Assembly (NCBI RefSeq): GCF_042850945.1
Contig: NZ_AP031496.1
Coordinates: forward strand, 1,984,001-2,048,000
Reading direction: 5' to 3'
Length of the DNA stretch: 64,000 bases
DNA from: Halioxenophilus aromaticivorans
GTDB taxonomy: Bacteria; Pseudomonadota; Gammaproteobacteria; Pseudomonadales; Cellvibrionaceae
The position numbers were made by a program, and so were the translations under genes. Under the pieces are notes generated by a model. That model ran no database searches, had not been told where the DNA came from, and was given only the letters and a program-made list of their open reading frames with translations. Positions 45,477 through 52,537 of the stretch are shown here, piece by piece; position 1 is the first letter of the stretch; the number at the start of each line of letters is the position of its first letter.

Positions 45477-45581
45477 TTACGCCCCCAGCCAAGCCAATGT
45501 GGCCATTACAAGTACGCCTGCCACAACCGTAAGGCCCACAGCCGCAATGGCCAAGCCTGCGTACCCGCTGCGTTTACCCAT
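45477..45581 (-). CDS. Possible 34-residue hydrophobic membrane peptide
   Basis: A short frame reading MGKRSGYAGLAIAAVGLTVV and continuing to VLVMATLAWLGA, with one transmembrane helix (about 7-31) after a basic start and GAGGAC 9-15 bp upstream. It is convergent with the TUDOR-like gene and lies in a gap of 327 bp before the nuclease-helicase; elsewhere in that gap I see nothing. Good ribosome-binding site, positive-inside N terminus and helix length support it; no family is recognised. Confidence 0.5.
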   Translation of the reverse strand: MGKRSGYAGLAIAAVGLTVVAGVLVMATLAWLGA

Positions 45582-45779
45582 GGTTGGTGTCCTCAGTCCT
45601 CAATACTTAATCCCCAATCGCTCGCACAGCTAAATCCAAGCCCAGCCAGCGCTAACCACACAACCAGTGCGCAGAGCTGCACTTTATGGCCCTCGGCTAA
45701 CATTGACTAATCGTTAAAAACGGCTAAACATTAAAGCCATCGCTAACCTCAATGGCTTGTAAAAGGATGTACTGCTGCC

Positions 45780-47630
45780 GTGGCACAAATAATTCCCAAT
45801 ATTAACCAGTGTTTGTCTAAGATGACAAACGGCGAAAAACGCTTCGCCCGCCGGTTAGAATCCCATTTAGAAGACGACTACCTGTGCTGGTACGACATTC
45901 CCATCGGCCGTGATCGTCGCTACCCAGACTTTATCGTACTGCACCCCGGCCGTGGCCTGCTGTTCTTAGAGGTTAAAGACTGGAAGCTAGAAACGCTCAA
46001 ACGGCTATCTAAAACCAGCGTAGACATAATGACGCCAAACGGCCGTGTGACCCAGGCTAACCCGGTGGAGCAGGCGCGGCAGGGGGCATACTCGGCTATG
46101 CGACCGCTACAAGCAGACCCGGCGCTGGTACAAGCCAATAGCAAGCATCAGGGCAAGCTATGCTTCCCCTACGGGTATGGCGTGGTGCTAGCCAATATAA
46201 CCCGGGCGCGGCTTACCAAAGCTTTAAGGGGGGAGGAGGGTGCACACCTGCTGCCCGAGCATTTGGTGATTTGCCAAGATGAAATGACCGAATCCACAGA
46301 CGTAGAAGCCTTCCAAGAGAAGCTTTGGGGCATGTTTAATTACAGCTTTGGCAAAAAGCTAAGCCTACCGCAAATAGATCGTATTCGGTGGCATCTATTT
46401 CCAGAAATTCGTGTGGGCGACGGCCAAGGTGATTTACTCAACCCGGAGGGCAAGCTGTTTGAGGACGACAGCACATTACCAGAAATCATCGATGTAATGG
46501 ATCTGCACCAAGAGCAGCTGGCGCGCAACCTAGGCCACGGCCACCGCGTTATTCACGGCGTGGCAGGCTCAGGCAAAACCATGATTTTAGGCTTTAAAGC
46601 GGTACAAATTGCGGAAAATATCGATAAGCCGATATTGATTTTATGCTTTAACATTTCCCTCGCCGCACGCCTGCGCCATTTTATTGCCGAGCGCAAACTC
46701 GCCCACAAAGTGCAGGTATACCACTTCCACGACTGGTGCGGCCTACAACTAAAAGCCTACCACTGCAGCGTGCTGCCCGGCGAAGAACCCTACTGGGAAA
46801 GGCAAGTTACCTCGGTAATACACCATGTAAAACACCAACAAATTCCGCGTGCCCAGTATGGTGCCGTATTAATTGATGAAGGCCACGACTTTGAACCAGA
46901 ATGGCTAACCTTAATTACCCAAATGGTAGACCCAGCCACAGACTCGTTGCTGCTGTTATACGACGACGCTCAATCCATCTACAAAAAGAAATCCGGGCTA
47001 AAGTTTTCGCTAAAAAGTGTGGGCATAAAAGCGCAAGGGCGCACCACCATACTTAAGCTCAACTACCGCAACACCAAAGAAATACTGCAATTTGCCTATC
47101 GCTTCGCTCAAGAGTTTATCCCCGCCATAGAATCCGACGAAGACAATATTCCACTAATAGCGCCAGAGTCCGCCGGTGCCACCGGGCCAGAGCCCATATT
47201 TAAGCAATTTAATCATCCATTAGAAGAACAAAAAGACATCAACGCCTGCATACAAAAATGGTTAGAAAAAGGCGTACCCGCCGGCGACATCGCCATAATT
47301 ACCCCAACCATAAGTTTTGCCAAAACGCTGTCTACTCAACTGAATAAAGCCGGGGTAAACAATCACTGCCTGTACGATAAAGCCACCAAACTCAATTACC
47401 GCCCTAACAAAACCCAAGTTACCGTGCTCACAATCCACAGCAGTAAAGGCCTGGAATTTAACCGGGTAATTCTAGCCGGTATCCACAACCTGCAATTTGT
47501 CACCAAAGAGCTACCCGCACAGGTGCGGTTAATGTATGTGGGTATGACCCGTGCAAAATCACATCTACTGGTAACAGCCAGCGAAACCACCGCGTTTACC
47601 GAGCGGCTGGTGGAGTTAGTGGCGCCGTAG
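45780..47630 (+). CDS. NERD nuclease domain + UvrD-like helicase
   Basis: 616 residues. The N terminus is a NERD-type nuclease domain with a PD-(D/E)xK pattern: Asp50 in RYPDFIVL, Glu64 and Lys66 in LFLEVKDWK. An SF1 helicase follows: Walker A GVAGSGKT (260-267), LILCFNISLAARLRHF, VLIDEGHDFEPEW (motif II), LNYRNTKEI, VTVLTIHSSKGLEFNRVIL and RLMYVGMTRAKSHLL. The start is GTG at 45780. Such proteins occur in both repair and antiphage contexts; here it sits next to the ligase-associated cluster on one side and an accessory-gene graveyard on the other, so I cannot decide between the two. Confidence 0.88.
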   Translation: MAQIIPNINQCLSKMTNGEKRFARRLESHLEDDYLCWYDIPIGRDRRYPDFIVLHPGRGLLFLEVKDWKLETLKRLSKTSVDIMTPNGRVTQANPVEQARQGAYSAMRPLQADPALVQANSKHQGKLCFPYGYGVVLANITRARLTKALRGEEGAHLLPEHLVICQDEMTESTDVEAFQEKLWGMFNYSFGKKLSLPQIDRIRWHLFPEIRVGDGQGDLLNPEGKLFEDDSTLPEIIDVMDLHQEQLARNLGHGHRVIHGVAGSGKTMILGFKAVQIAENIDKPILILCFNISLAARLRHFIAERKLAHKVQVYHFHDWCGLQLKAYHCSVLPGEEPYWERQVTSVIHHVKHQQIPRAQYGAVLIDEGHDFEPEWLTLITQMVDPATDSLLLLYDDAQSIYKKKSGLKFSLKSVGIKAQGRTTILKLNYRNTKEILQFAYRFAQEFIPAIESDEDNIPLIAPESAGATGPEPIFKQFNHPLEEQKDINACIQKWLEKGVPAGDIAIITPTISFAKTLSTQLNKAGVNNHCLYDKATKLNYRPNKTQVTVLTIHSSKGLEFNRVILAGIHNLQFVTKELPAQVRLMYVGMTRAKSHLLVTASETTAFTERLVELVAP

Positions 47631-47673
47631 GCTCTTGCATCACTGGTTTGAATTCCGCGTTCACGAGGCAAGG

Positions 47674-47728
47674 TTGTTCACTGTTTGTAGTTGTACATTA
47701 ATAATGAACATATTATTTTTGTGAACAA
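47674..47728. repeat. Separated inverted repeat upstream of the AbiEi-like remnant
   Basis: TTGTTCAC (47674-47681) and GTGAACAA (47721-47728) are perfect complements 39 bp apart, with TGAACA (47705-47710) between them. Repeated half-sites just before an antitoxin-like gene could be its autoregulatory operator. Confidence 0.5.
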
Positions 47729-47750
47729 TCTCACCCTGAGGGGGCGGCAA

Positions 47751-48068
47751 ATGACCCAACCAGCGCCAACTATGCTAACTGTAGAACAAAAGATTCTAAG
47801 AGCTGCCATTACCGCTCTGGAGTTAGAGACCGGCTTAAAGCTGAAGGCAGTAGATATTGCTAGCCGAGCCGCCAGTAGCGAATTCGACGCACAGGTCGTA
47901 TTGCCTAACAAAGCTGACAAACTGGCAGTGGAGGTGAAAATTTGGGAGCAAAAGGCAAATCTAGGTGCCTTGGCCGCTAAAATTAAAAGTCTGCCGCAAG
48001 AGGGGTTGTTGGTGGCAGACTACGTTAACCCCCTAAAAAAGCACCCGCTACCGGAAGGCTGCCGCTGA
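47751..48068 (+). pseudogene. Truncated AbiEi-type (type IV TA) antitoxin remnant
   Basis: Starts at ATG 47751 behind GAGGGGGCGG. The 105 residues cover a region I recognise as the middle of AbiEi_2-type proteins: VEQKILRAAITALELETGL, then an AVEVKIW strand, LGALAAKIKSLPQEG and LLVADYVNP. In full-length members LLVADYVNP continues into the part that leads to the DTAGNAY motif and the C-terminal domain; here KKHPLPEGCR ends the gene instead. The family normally works with an AbiEii toxin; none is near. This is a decayed unit. The family call rests on motifs remembered, not on a search. Confidence 0.6.
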
Positions 48069-48120
48069 GCCGATTTAAGCAGTAAACCTGGTGTCAATTT
48101 CCAAATGCTTAGGCATGTAT

Positions 48121-48330
48121 CTATTCTAAAAAATCCTCCCGCTCAACCACAAAATCGTCGCCGGCTTTATTGCCACCAATCAAACTGGTCCAAGGTTTGC
48201 GACTAGGCTTTAGCGCTATCGCATTGCCGTCACAGCTAATCTCTACTTCAGTAATGCCTACAAATTCAAACTCTTTGGGTAAGCGTACGGCTTGGGTTCG
48301 GCCGTGTTTAAAAAGAGATGCAATTCTCAC
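48121..48330 (-). CDS. Orphan VapB-type (AbrB/MazE fold) antitoxin
   Basis: 69 residues. MRIASLFKHGRTQAVRLPKE with VEISCDGNAIALKPSR is the swapped-hairpin AbrB domain of VapB antitoxins, and the C terminus (LIGGNKAGDDFVVEREDFLE) would bind the VapC PIN toxin. The vapC gene would be expected immediately downstream on the minus strand, below 48121, but only the AbiEi-like remnant on the other strand is found there. An AGGAGT-like site precedes the ATG, so it may still be expressed. It is an antitoxin without a toxin. Confidence 0.82.
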   Translation of the reverse strand: MRIASLFKHGRTQAVRLPKEFEFVGITEVEISCDGNAIALKPSRKPWTSLIGGNKAGDDFVVEREDFLE

Positions 48331-48907
48331 GGTAAACTTACTCCTAACATAAATTTAGGTTCCATCAATATGAATGCGTTTAGGTGTGTTTTAAGCAAAT
48401 ATCATAGGTTCTCCTGATCTACTCTGTTTAACCGATCTGTGTAAGAGCTTGCGCGCCAAAACCGCTGCCGCATAAGAACACTGTATTCCCATGTGGCGAA
48501 AGTAGCTAGGCAGAATGATGAATCTAGCCGAGGTAATTGCGCAGTGTAGATTATCGCGACAATAAAGCTGGAGCCATCTATCAATCTGAAGATAGGGGCG
48601 GGGCCAAGCAACTGGATATAGTATTGGGCAATCAATTGGATACAGTGCTAGAAGCGTTCAACGTTGGCCTTTGGCAGCAGGCAAAACCCTAGGCCATGTG
48701 TTTACTTGGGTGCGGTATTCAGGCGTCATGGCAAGGTATGCCGCTAAGAGAGGTTGGGCAAAAGGCGGCCAGAATATGTATAAATTCGGCAGCTTTTTAA
48801 GCCTATGCCCACGGTTATGTCGATAAAACACAATTTTGTCGACATAAAGGCTTAATGTGTCGATGGCATCGACATACACTGCTGACGTGTCGAAATACTA
48901 GAAAAAT
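48331..48907. other. Gene-poor stretch with clustered TGTCGA sites
   Basis: No gene recognised; short frames here lack domain motifs. Between 48817 and 48892 the hexamer TGTCGA or its complement occurs five times: ATGTCGA (48817-48823)/TCGACAT (48839-48845), a 17-nt palindrome TGTCGATG-G-CATCGACA (48858-48874), and a single TGTCGA (48888-48893). They lie directly before the broken fic gene and look like an operator array for its product or for a lost neighbour. Confidence 0.6.
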
Positions 48908-49227
48908 ATAAACAAGGCCTGGACACCATCACAGCCCTACAACGATATTCCACTGCTGCCACCGCCCGTATAAGTGACGGAAAGTGTTGCCTTATTGAAA
49001 GTCTGCTTCAGTGCCCGGGCGGCACTGACCGAACTGAAACAGGCCGAACTGAAACAGGCGGGGGAGCTGCTACCCAATCAGGGCTTGCTGATCAATCTGC
49101 TGCCCCTGCTGGAAGCCCGCGCCAGTACCGAAATTGAAAACACGTCACCACCACCGACAAACTGTTCCAGTACTCAGAAGAGAGCAGCTGTGCCGACGCA
49201 GCCACCAAAGAAGCGTTGCGTCGCGCC
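48908..49227 (+). pseudogene. Broken fic gene (N-terminal Fic part only)
   Basis: The text reads KAWTPSQPYNDIPLLPP, then a TAA (48971-48973), then LLKVCFSARAALTELKQ, GELLPNQGLLINLLPLLEAR and ASTEIEN: the Fic_N signature. After ASTEIEN one base is missing (about 49141); in the next frame VTTTDKLFQYSEESS, then ADAATKEALR continues. A start may have been ATG, now ATA (48908). A 15-bp duplication (LKQAE repeat, 49030-49059) is present. The catalytic HPFxxGNGR part is absent: similarity stops at KEALR, where the CRISPR-like repeat starts at 49220. At least one nonsense, one frameshift and one truncation mean it is dead. Confidence 0.8.
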
Positions 49228-49301
49228 CATCACGGGCGCGTGGATTGAAACTATTTAATGTGGTGTCCTCTAAATTGAGAAGATGTCGCGCCAATCACGA
49301 G
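49220..49301 (+). CRISPR. CRISPR relic: one type I-C-like repeat, one spacer, one degenerate repeat
   Basis: Repeat 1 spans 49220-49251 (32 bp): it starts GTCGCGCCC, has a 7-bp stem CGCGCCC-ATCAC-GGGCGCG and ends GTGGATTGAAAC, as type I-C repeats do. A 33-nt spacer follows (49252-49284). Repeat 2 (49285-49301) matches the first 17 bases of repeat 1 at 15 positions, then diverges, as a trailer-end repeat would. No cas gene, leader or further repeat is in the window. The leader side is replaced by the broken fic gene. Confidence 0.72.
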
Positions 49302-49337
49302 AAGTTCACTGCCGTAGCGGCAGCTAAGAAAATCGGC

Positions 49338-49371
49338 TGCAGTTTTTGCAGTTTTTGCATTTTTTGCAATA
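49338..49371. repeat. Short imperfect repeats TGCAGTTTTT
   Basis: GCAGTTTTTGCAGTTTTTGC followed by ATTTTTTGCAA: three imperfect copies of a ~9-11-bp unit. Slippage-type sequence with no evident function. Confidence 0.6.
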
Positions 49372-49476
49372 AGTCCGCTACCACACAGTCAGCCCACAAA
49401 AAGCACTTTTGAATGTTGTCTAATAACTAGGCCGATTCTATAGTGGCCAACTTGATAAATAGGAGTTTATTGATTT

Positions 49477-49716
49477 ATGGAATATGTTAAGTATCTTGTT
49501 CTTGCGATTATACTTTTAGTAGTTGTTTTGTATCTGCGCATCAAAATAAAGAAACAGCGTATACACGCCCGTAAGGTTGAGTGTGCCTCAGCAGTTCCGG
49601 ACTATTGTCGCACCGGCACTGTTTGCTTATTAAGGGCTGATGGATCGTCTACTTTAAGTCGCAATGGTGTTTCTGTAGACATTGGTCCCGACACTAACAA
49701 TAAAGCTGATCAATAG
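49477..49716 (+). CDS. Small membrane-anchored protein, unknown
   Basis: 79 residues. One N-terminal transmembrane helix (about 5-24, YLVLAIILLVVVLYLRIKI) followed by a basic stretch (KIKKQRIHARK) and a short soluble part with two Cys (PDYCRTGTVCLL). An AGGAG lies about 11 bp before the ATG. It stands inside the decayed accessory region; its neighbours are relics, but its own frame is intact. I do not recognise it. Confidence 0.5.
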   Translation: MEYVKYLVLAIILLVVVLYLRIKIKKQRIHARKVECASAVPDYCRTGTVCLLRADGSSTLSRNGVSVDIGPDTNNKADQ

Positions 49717-49721
49717 CAGCT

Positions 49722-49997
49722 GTGCCACCGTGGTTAACCCAGGCTAAGGCGGCTGAACTGTTTGGCTCAACACGGGTAGCTATTGCTAACCTCGTGAGTG
49801 ATATTTTCAAATCCGAGGGGCTGGCGGACTTGGTGGTAGGTTCCATTATGGAACATACCACTATTCACGGCGCGGTCGAGTTCAGAACGAAAGCCGAAAA
49901 GTGACGAGTTATAATCTCGACTCTATCAACGCTGACGGCTATCGTGTCATCACAAACCAGGATCCACAGCCCTTAGCTGCGGGGATGACACTTTTAG
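49722..49997 (+). pseudogene. RhuM-like gene remnant
   Basis: PPWLTQAKAAELFGSTRVAI (from 49728) matches the N-terminal WLTQ--MAELF helix-turn-helix of RhuM/virulence-protein family members. A TGA ends this frame at 49902-49904, and the next frame, from 49901, reads VTSYNLDSINADGYRVITNQ, which matches the conserved YNLDxIxxxGYRV motif. One frameshift and loss of the C-terminal part make it inactive. The family's role is unclear, although it occurs on mobile and defence-rich DNA. Confidence 0.6.
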
Positions 49998-50219
49998 GAA
50001 ACCCTTGATAGATGGCTATGCGCTGGCTGAAGTGGATGGCCTGTGTCGATTCTTTTCTCTATCCCATTGGTATTAAATCTTTTTAATGATTTCTCCAGTA
50101 CGCAGAGAGCTGATAACGTTAAGCCAATCACGTCATGTGGTTGGGGTTGAAGGTAGTATAGGGCGGTTTTTTCGGTGTTTCATCTTATTTGATAATTCCA
50201 TAACGAAAAGGAGTTCGGA

Positions 50220-50840
50220 ATGCCGCTAGATCCCAAAATCAAAAGAGACGTTTTAGCATCTTTGGAATTGTACGAGGGGCGTAGTACTCATCTGTACCTC
50301 GACACATTGGGCAATGTCACCGTGGGTGTAGGGCATTTTGTGGCCAATCGAGGGGCTATAGTATCAGTGCAGTTGTATAAAAAAGATGCACAGGGCAATA
50401 ATGTTGTAGCGTCTTTGGCTGAGAAGCAAGCCGAGTATGACAATATAGCTCGTCAGAGCTACGGTGTGAGTTTTGCCGCTGGCTATTACAAGCAATTTAC
50501 TAAATTATTTATGCTAAATATCGACATAGATGCCCAGAGAGAAGCTCATTTAAAAAGCTTTTTTAAAGAGTTGGCCGGCTATTACAATGTGGCTAATGGG
50601 TTTAAAAGCGATTTTGAAAACATGCCTTTAGAAGTGCAAAAAGCACTTTTTGATATGGTTTTTAATGTAGGTCTACCTTCTCTAATTTCGGGTTTTCCCC
50701 AATTAGACAAGGCGATTAAGACAGAGCAGTGGGACGTGGCCGCTAATCAATGTAGCCGCAAGGGGTTGTCACCAGCACGTAATAGTTATTGTAAAAATCT
50801 TTTCAATCTTGCTCACAATTTGTCGGCTACTGTTCCATAG
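50220..50840 (+). CDS. GH24 (T4-type) lysozyme, putative effector
   Basis: 206 residues. The GH24 catalytic triad is visible as Glu19 (LYEGR), Asp28 (LYLDTLGNVT) and Thr34, with spacings of 9 and 6, identical to T4 lysozyme Glu11/Asp20/Thr26, and VGVGHF follows. LPSLISGFPQLDKAI and AANQCSRKGLSPARN make the C-terminal part. There is no signal peptide, so muramidase activity needs export, through a holin as in phages or a contractile injection system. The gene is more AT-rich than the core genes. A lipoprotein gene follows 9 bp downstream, and no phage structural genes are near. Confidence 0.86.
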   Translation: MPLDPKIKRDVLASLELYEGRSTHLYLDTLGNVTVGVGHFVANRGAIVSVQLYKKDAQGNNVVASLAEKQAEYDNIARQSYGVSFAAGYYKQFTKLFMLNIDIDAQREAHLKSFFKELAGYYNVANGFKSDFENMPLEVQKALFDMVFNVGLPSLISGFPQLDKAIKTEQWDVAANQCSRKGLSPARNSYCKNLFNLAHNLSATVP

Positions 50841-50849
50841 GTTTGTGTA

Positions 50850-51560
50850 ATGGGAATATACAGCATTTTTAAAGTGGGGCCTTGGTTGGCTCTGACCTAT
50901 TTTTTAAGCGCTTGCTCATCAGTGCGTCAAGGTGAAGGCGATGGCGCGGTTTCTGCGCAGCCGTGGTTTAACCATTCGATATTTGGTCGTGCTCTCACTC
51001 CCCAGGTTGATTCTTTAGACACTGTGCAAATAGACGCAAAGTTTTACGGAGCAGAAGAACCAACGCTGGCTTTTAACACTTGCTCGGATTTGGCAAATTA
51101 CAGTGAAACCGATATTGCCTATGAACAGTATCTATTCTGGACTACAGTTAATATCAATTGTTTGGCTGCGGAGGCCTTTATAGATTCATCTCCTAACTTT
51201 GTGAGTTACTGGCCCGAGTCGCTTACTCCAGAGCTTTTGCTCACTTTTCCATCTGTTGCGACGCCAAATATCGGGGGCCAAAGCCTCTCTGTTGCTGGTA
51301 AAGACGGCGTTACCCTAGCAGGCGCGCGCGATGGTGTTGAAATTACTGAGGTTGGCGACAATTTCGTATCCGCCACTCAAAAAACGTTAAATACCAAGTA
51401 CTTATTGGTCGCTAAAGCAGATTTCAACTTCGATGGTATTGAAGACTGGTTTGTTAGGTTAGATTGGAATATTTCCGGGGCGTCTGGTATAGGCACAGAC
51501 TGGATTGCATTGACAAAGCTAAGTGCAGATGGCCCGCCTATGATTTTATGGCGCGGCTAG
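50850..51560 (+). CDS. Lipoprotein, candidate immunity protein for the lysozyme
   Basis: 236 residues. An N-terminal lipobox is clear: LALTYFLSAC with Cys22, so the protein is exported and anchored to a membrane. The mature part (LDTVQIDAKFYGAEEPTLAF onward) has Cys pairs (NTCSDL, NINCLAAE) and a calcium-binding-like FNFDGIEDWFVRLDW stretch. It is unknown in function. Its position 9 bp after the lysozyme and its envelope location fit an immunity role; this is inference from gene order. The last bases overlap a minus-strand frame. Confidence 0.6.
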   Translation: MGIYSIFKVGPWLALTYFLSACSSVRQGEGDGAVSAQPWFNHSIFGRALTPQVDSLDTVQIDAKFYGAEEPTLAFNTCSDLANYSETDIAYEQYLFWTTVNINCLAAEAFIDSSPNFVSYWPESLTPELLLTFPSVATPNIGGQSLSVAGKDGVTLAGARDGVEITEVGDNFVSATQKTLNTKYLLVAKADFNFDGIEDWFVRLDWNISGASGIGTDWIALTKLSADGPPMILWRG

Positions 51561-51745
51561 TGGGCCTGTAGTTGATGCAGTTGGCTGGGTTTAAGTGAGA
51601 ATCCGCAACGGGTATATACTATCACTTTTTCATCTTCTTCCAGCCTGTGCTTTAGTGATTTAACAGCGTAAGCTTGGGTATCTTGGTTGGCTATAGCAGC
51701 GTAATATGGCTGTAATAAAAAGTGAAACAATTTGAGCGAGGTCAA
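51557..51745 (-). CDS. Possible small unknown protein
   Basis: A 62-residue frame (LFHFLLQPYYAAIANQDTQA, ending PSQLHQLQAH) with no signal, no recognised motif and a TTG start at 51745 with no clear ribosome-binding site; the frame stays open further upstream to about 51785. It overlaps the lipoprotein stop by 4 bp. The amino-acid composition looks protein-like but it could be a decayed gene. Low confidence. Confidence 0.25.
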   Translation of the reverse strand: MTSLKLFHFLLQPYYAAIANQDTQAYAVKSLKHRLEEDEKVIVYTRCGFSLKPSQLHQLQAH

Positions 51746-51799
51746 ATAGCGTTTGTGGTGTAAAGGGGCTTGCCCGGCAGATGTTTAAAAATCTACCCA

Positions 51800-51820
51800 C
51801 AGCAAGCGTAGGCATTGCTG
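51800..51820 (-). terminator. Weak hairpin downstream of fesII
   Basis: CAGCAA (51800-51805) and TTGCTG (51815-51820) pair around 9 bases; on the minus strand TGGGTAGATTTTT follows. A possible weak terminator for fesII. Confidence 0.35.
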
Positions 51821-51882
51821 TAAGGTAGCTAACAATGTTGTGATGCCGACAATGGGTCAGCCATTATTTTAATTGATGTGCA

Positions 51883-52251
51883 TCAAGCGCCGCCGGGGTC
51901 GCCGGTGAAATCGACCAGCAAATCCTCATCCGTTACTACAGTTTGGCAAGCTAGGCGATAATGGGGCGGTAAGTCGTGTACATCTTGTGCGTCTTCTTCT
52001 CGCTCGGTTATTTTGCCAAACGATTTAAGCACGCTGCGCTCTTTATCGGTGAGTTTCATACCTTTTACACGAAAACCGTCTAAATGCGTCACTTGTATTA
52101 AACAAGAGCCGCAGCGGCCGTCTTCACATTGAAACGGTATAGCGATATTGTTTTCTTTTGCCACACCCAGCAGTGTGGTTCGTTTGCCTGCAATAGCCTG
52201 CACTTTTACATTGCGCGGCATAATAGGCGATGAAAAATACACGGTAGCCAT
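51883..52251 (-). CDS. Shethna FeSII-type [2Fe-2S] ferredoxin (nitrogenase protection)
   Basis: 122 residues, the same length as Azotobacter vinelandii FeSII and closely similar to it from memory: YFSSPIMPRNVKVQAIAGKR, then IPFQCEDGRCGSCLIQVTHL, LTDKERSVLKS and the ending DFTGDPGGA. The cluster cysteines are Cys42, Cys47, Cys50 and Cys102 (LACQT). FeSII binds oxidised nitrogenase under oxygen stress and protects it in a reversible complex. The ATG has AAGGAGT 7 bp upstream, and a sigma-54 promoter matches at 52310-52325. No nif genes are in the window. It lies between two toxin-like modules. Confidence 0.88.
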   Translation of the reverse strand: MATVYFSSPIMPRNVKVQAIAGKRTTLLGVAKENNIAIPFQCEDGRCGSCLIQVTHLDGFRVKGMKLTDKERSVLKSFGKITEREEDAQDVHDLPPHYRLACQTVVTDEDLLVDFTGDPGGA

Positions 52252-52309
52252 CTGTTCAACTCCTTAATTAAATTTTACAAAAGGTTTACAGTTAAAGCGG
52301 TGAAGCCGG

Positions 52310-52325
52310 TGCAACTTATGTACCA
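52310..52325 (-). promoter_or_regulatory. Sigma-54 promoter of fesII
   Basis: On the minus strand TGGTACATAAGTTGCA matches TGGYACRNNNNTTGCW at every position, with GG and GC 10 bp apart (the -24/-12 elements). The start of transcription should lie near 52299, about 48 bp before the ATG. No TGT-N10-ACA NifA site was found within 150 bp, so the activator may be another enhancer-binding protein or bind farther away. Confidence 0.78.
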
Positions 52326-52537
52326 TCCCAATGGTGATAAATAAGATTCAATCGTATTTGAGGGCGGGGTAATCGCTGTGTATCGTTGTGTGGGGAAGGT
52401 CAGTGCGCAAACGTTTATAGAAATTAAACGCTGATAAAAATATTACCAGCGGTGCAAAATCCTGTTTCACCTTGGTGTAGGGTGAGTATCACATAGCGGA
52501 TAGTAATTGAGGTAAAAGGGTAGGCGGTGCTATAACG

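Noticed and set aside
48121..48330. VapBC toxin-antitoxin pair
   Set aside because: VapB is present but no PIN-domain VapC frame is found next to it on either strand, so it is an orphan antitoxin.
48974..49258. Open frame of 94 residues ending APITGAWIETI
   Set aside because: Its end is a direct translation of the CRISPR repeat, and its middle is a frame-shifted part of the broken fic gene; it is not a real protein.
52326..52537. NifA enhancer (TGT-N10-ACA) upstream of fesII
   Set aside because: No exact match was found. TGT at 52484 and ACA at 52495 are spaced 12 bp apart at best, which does not fit.
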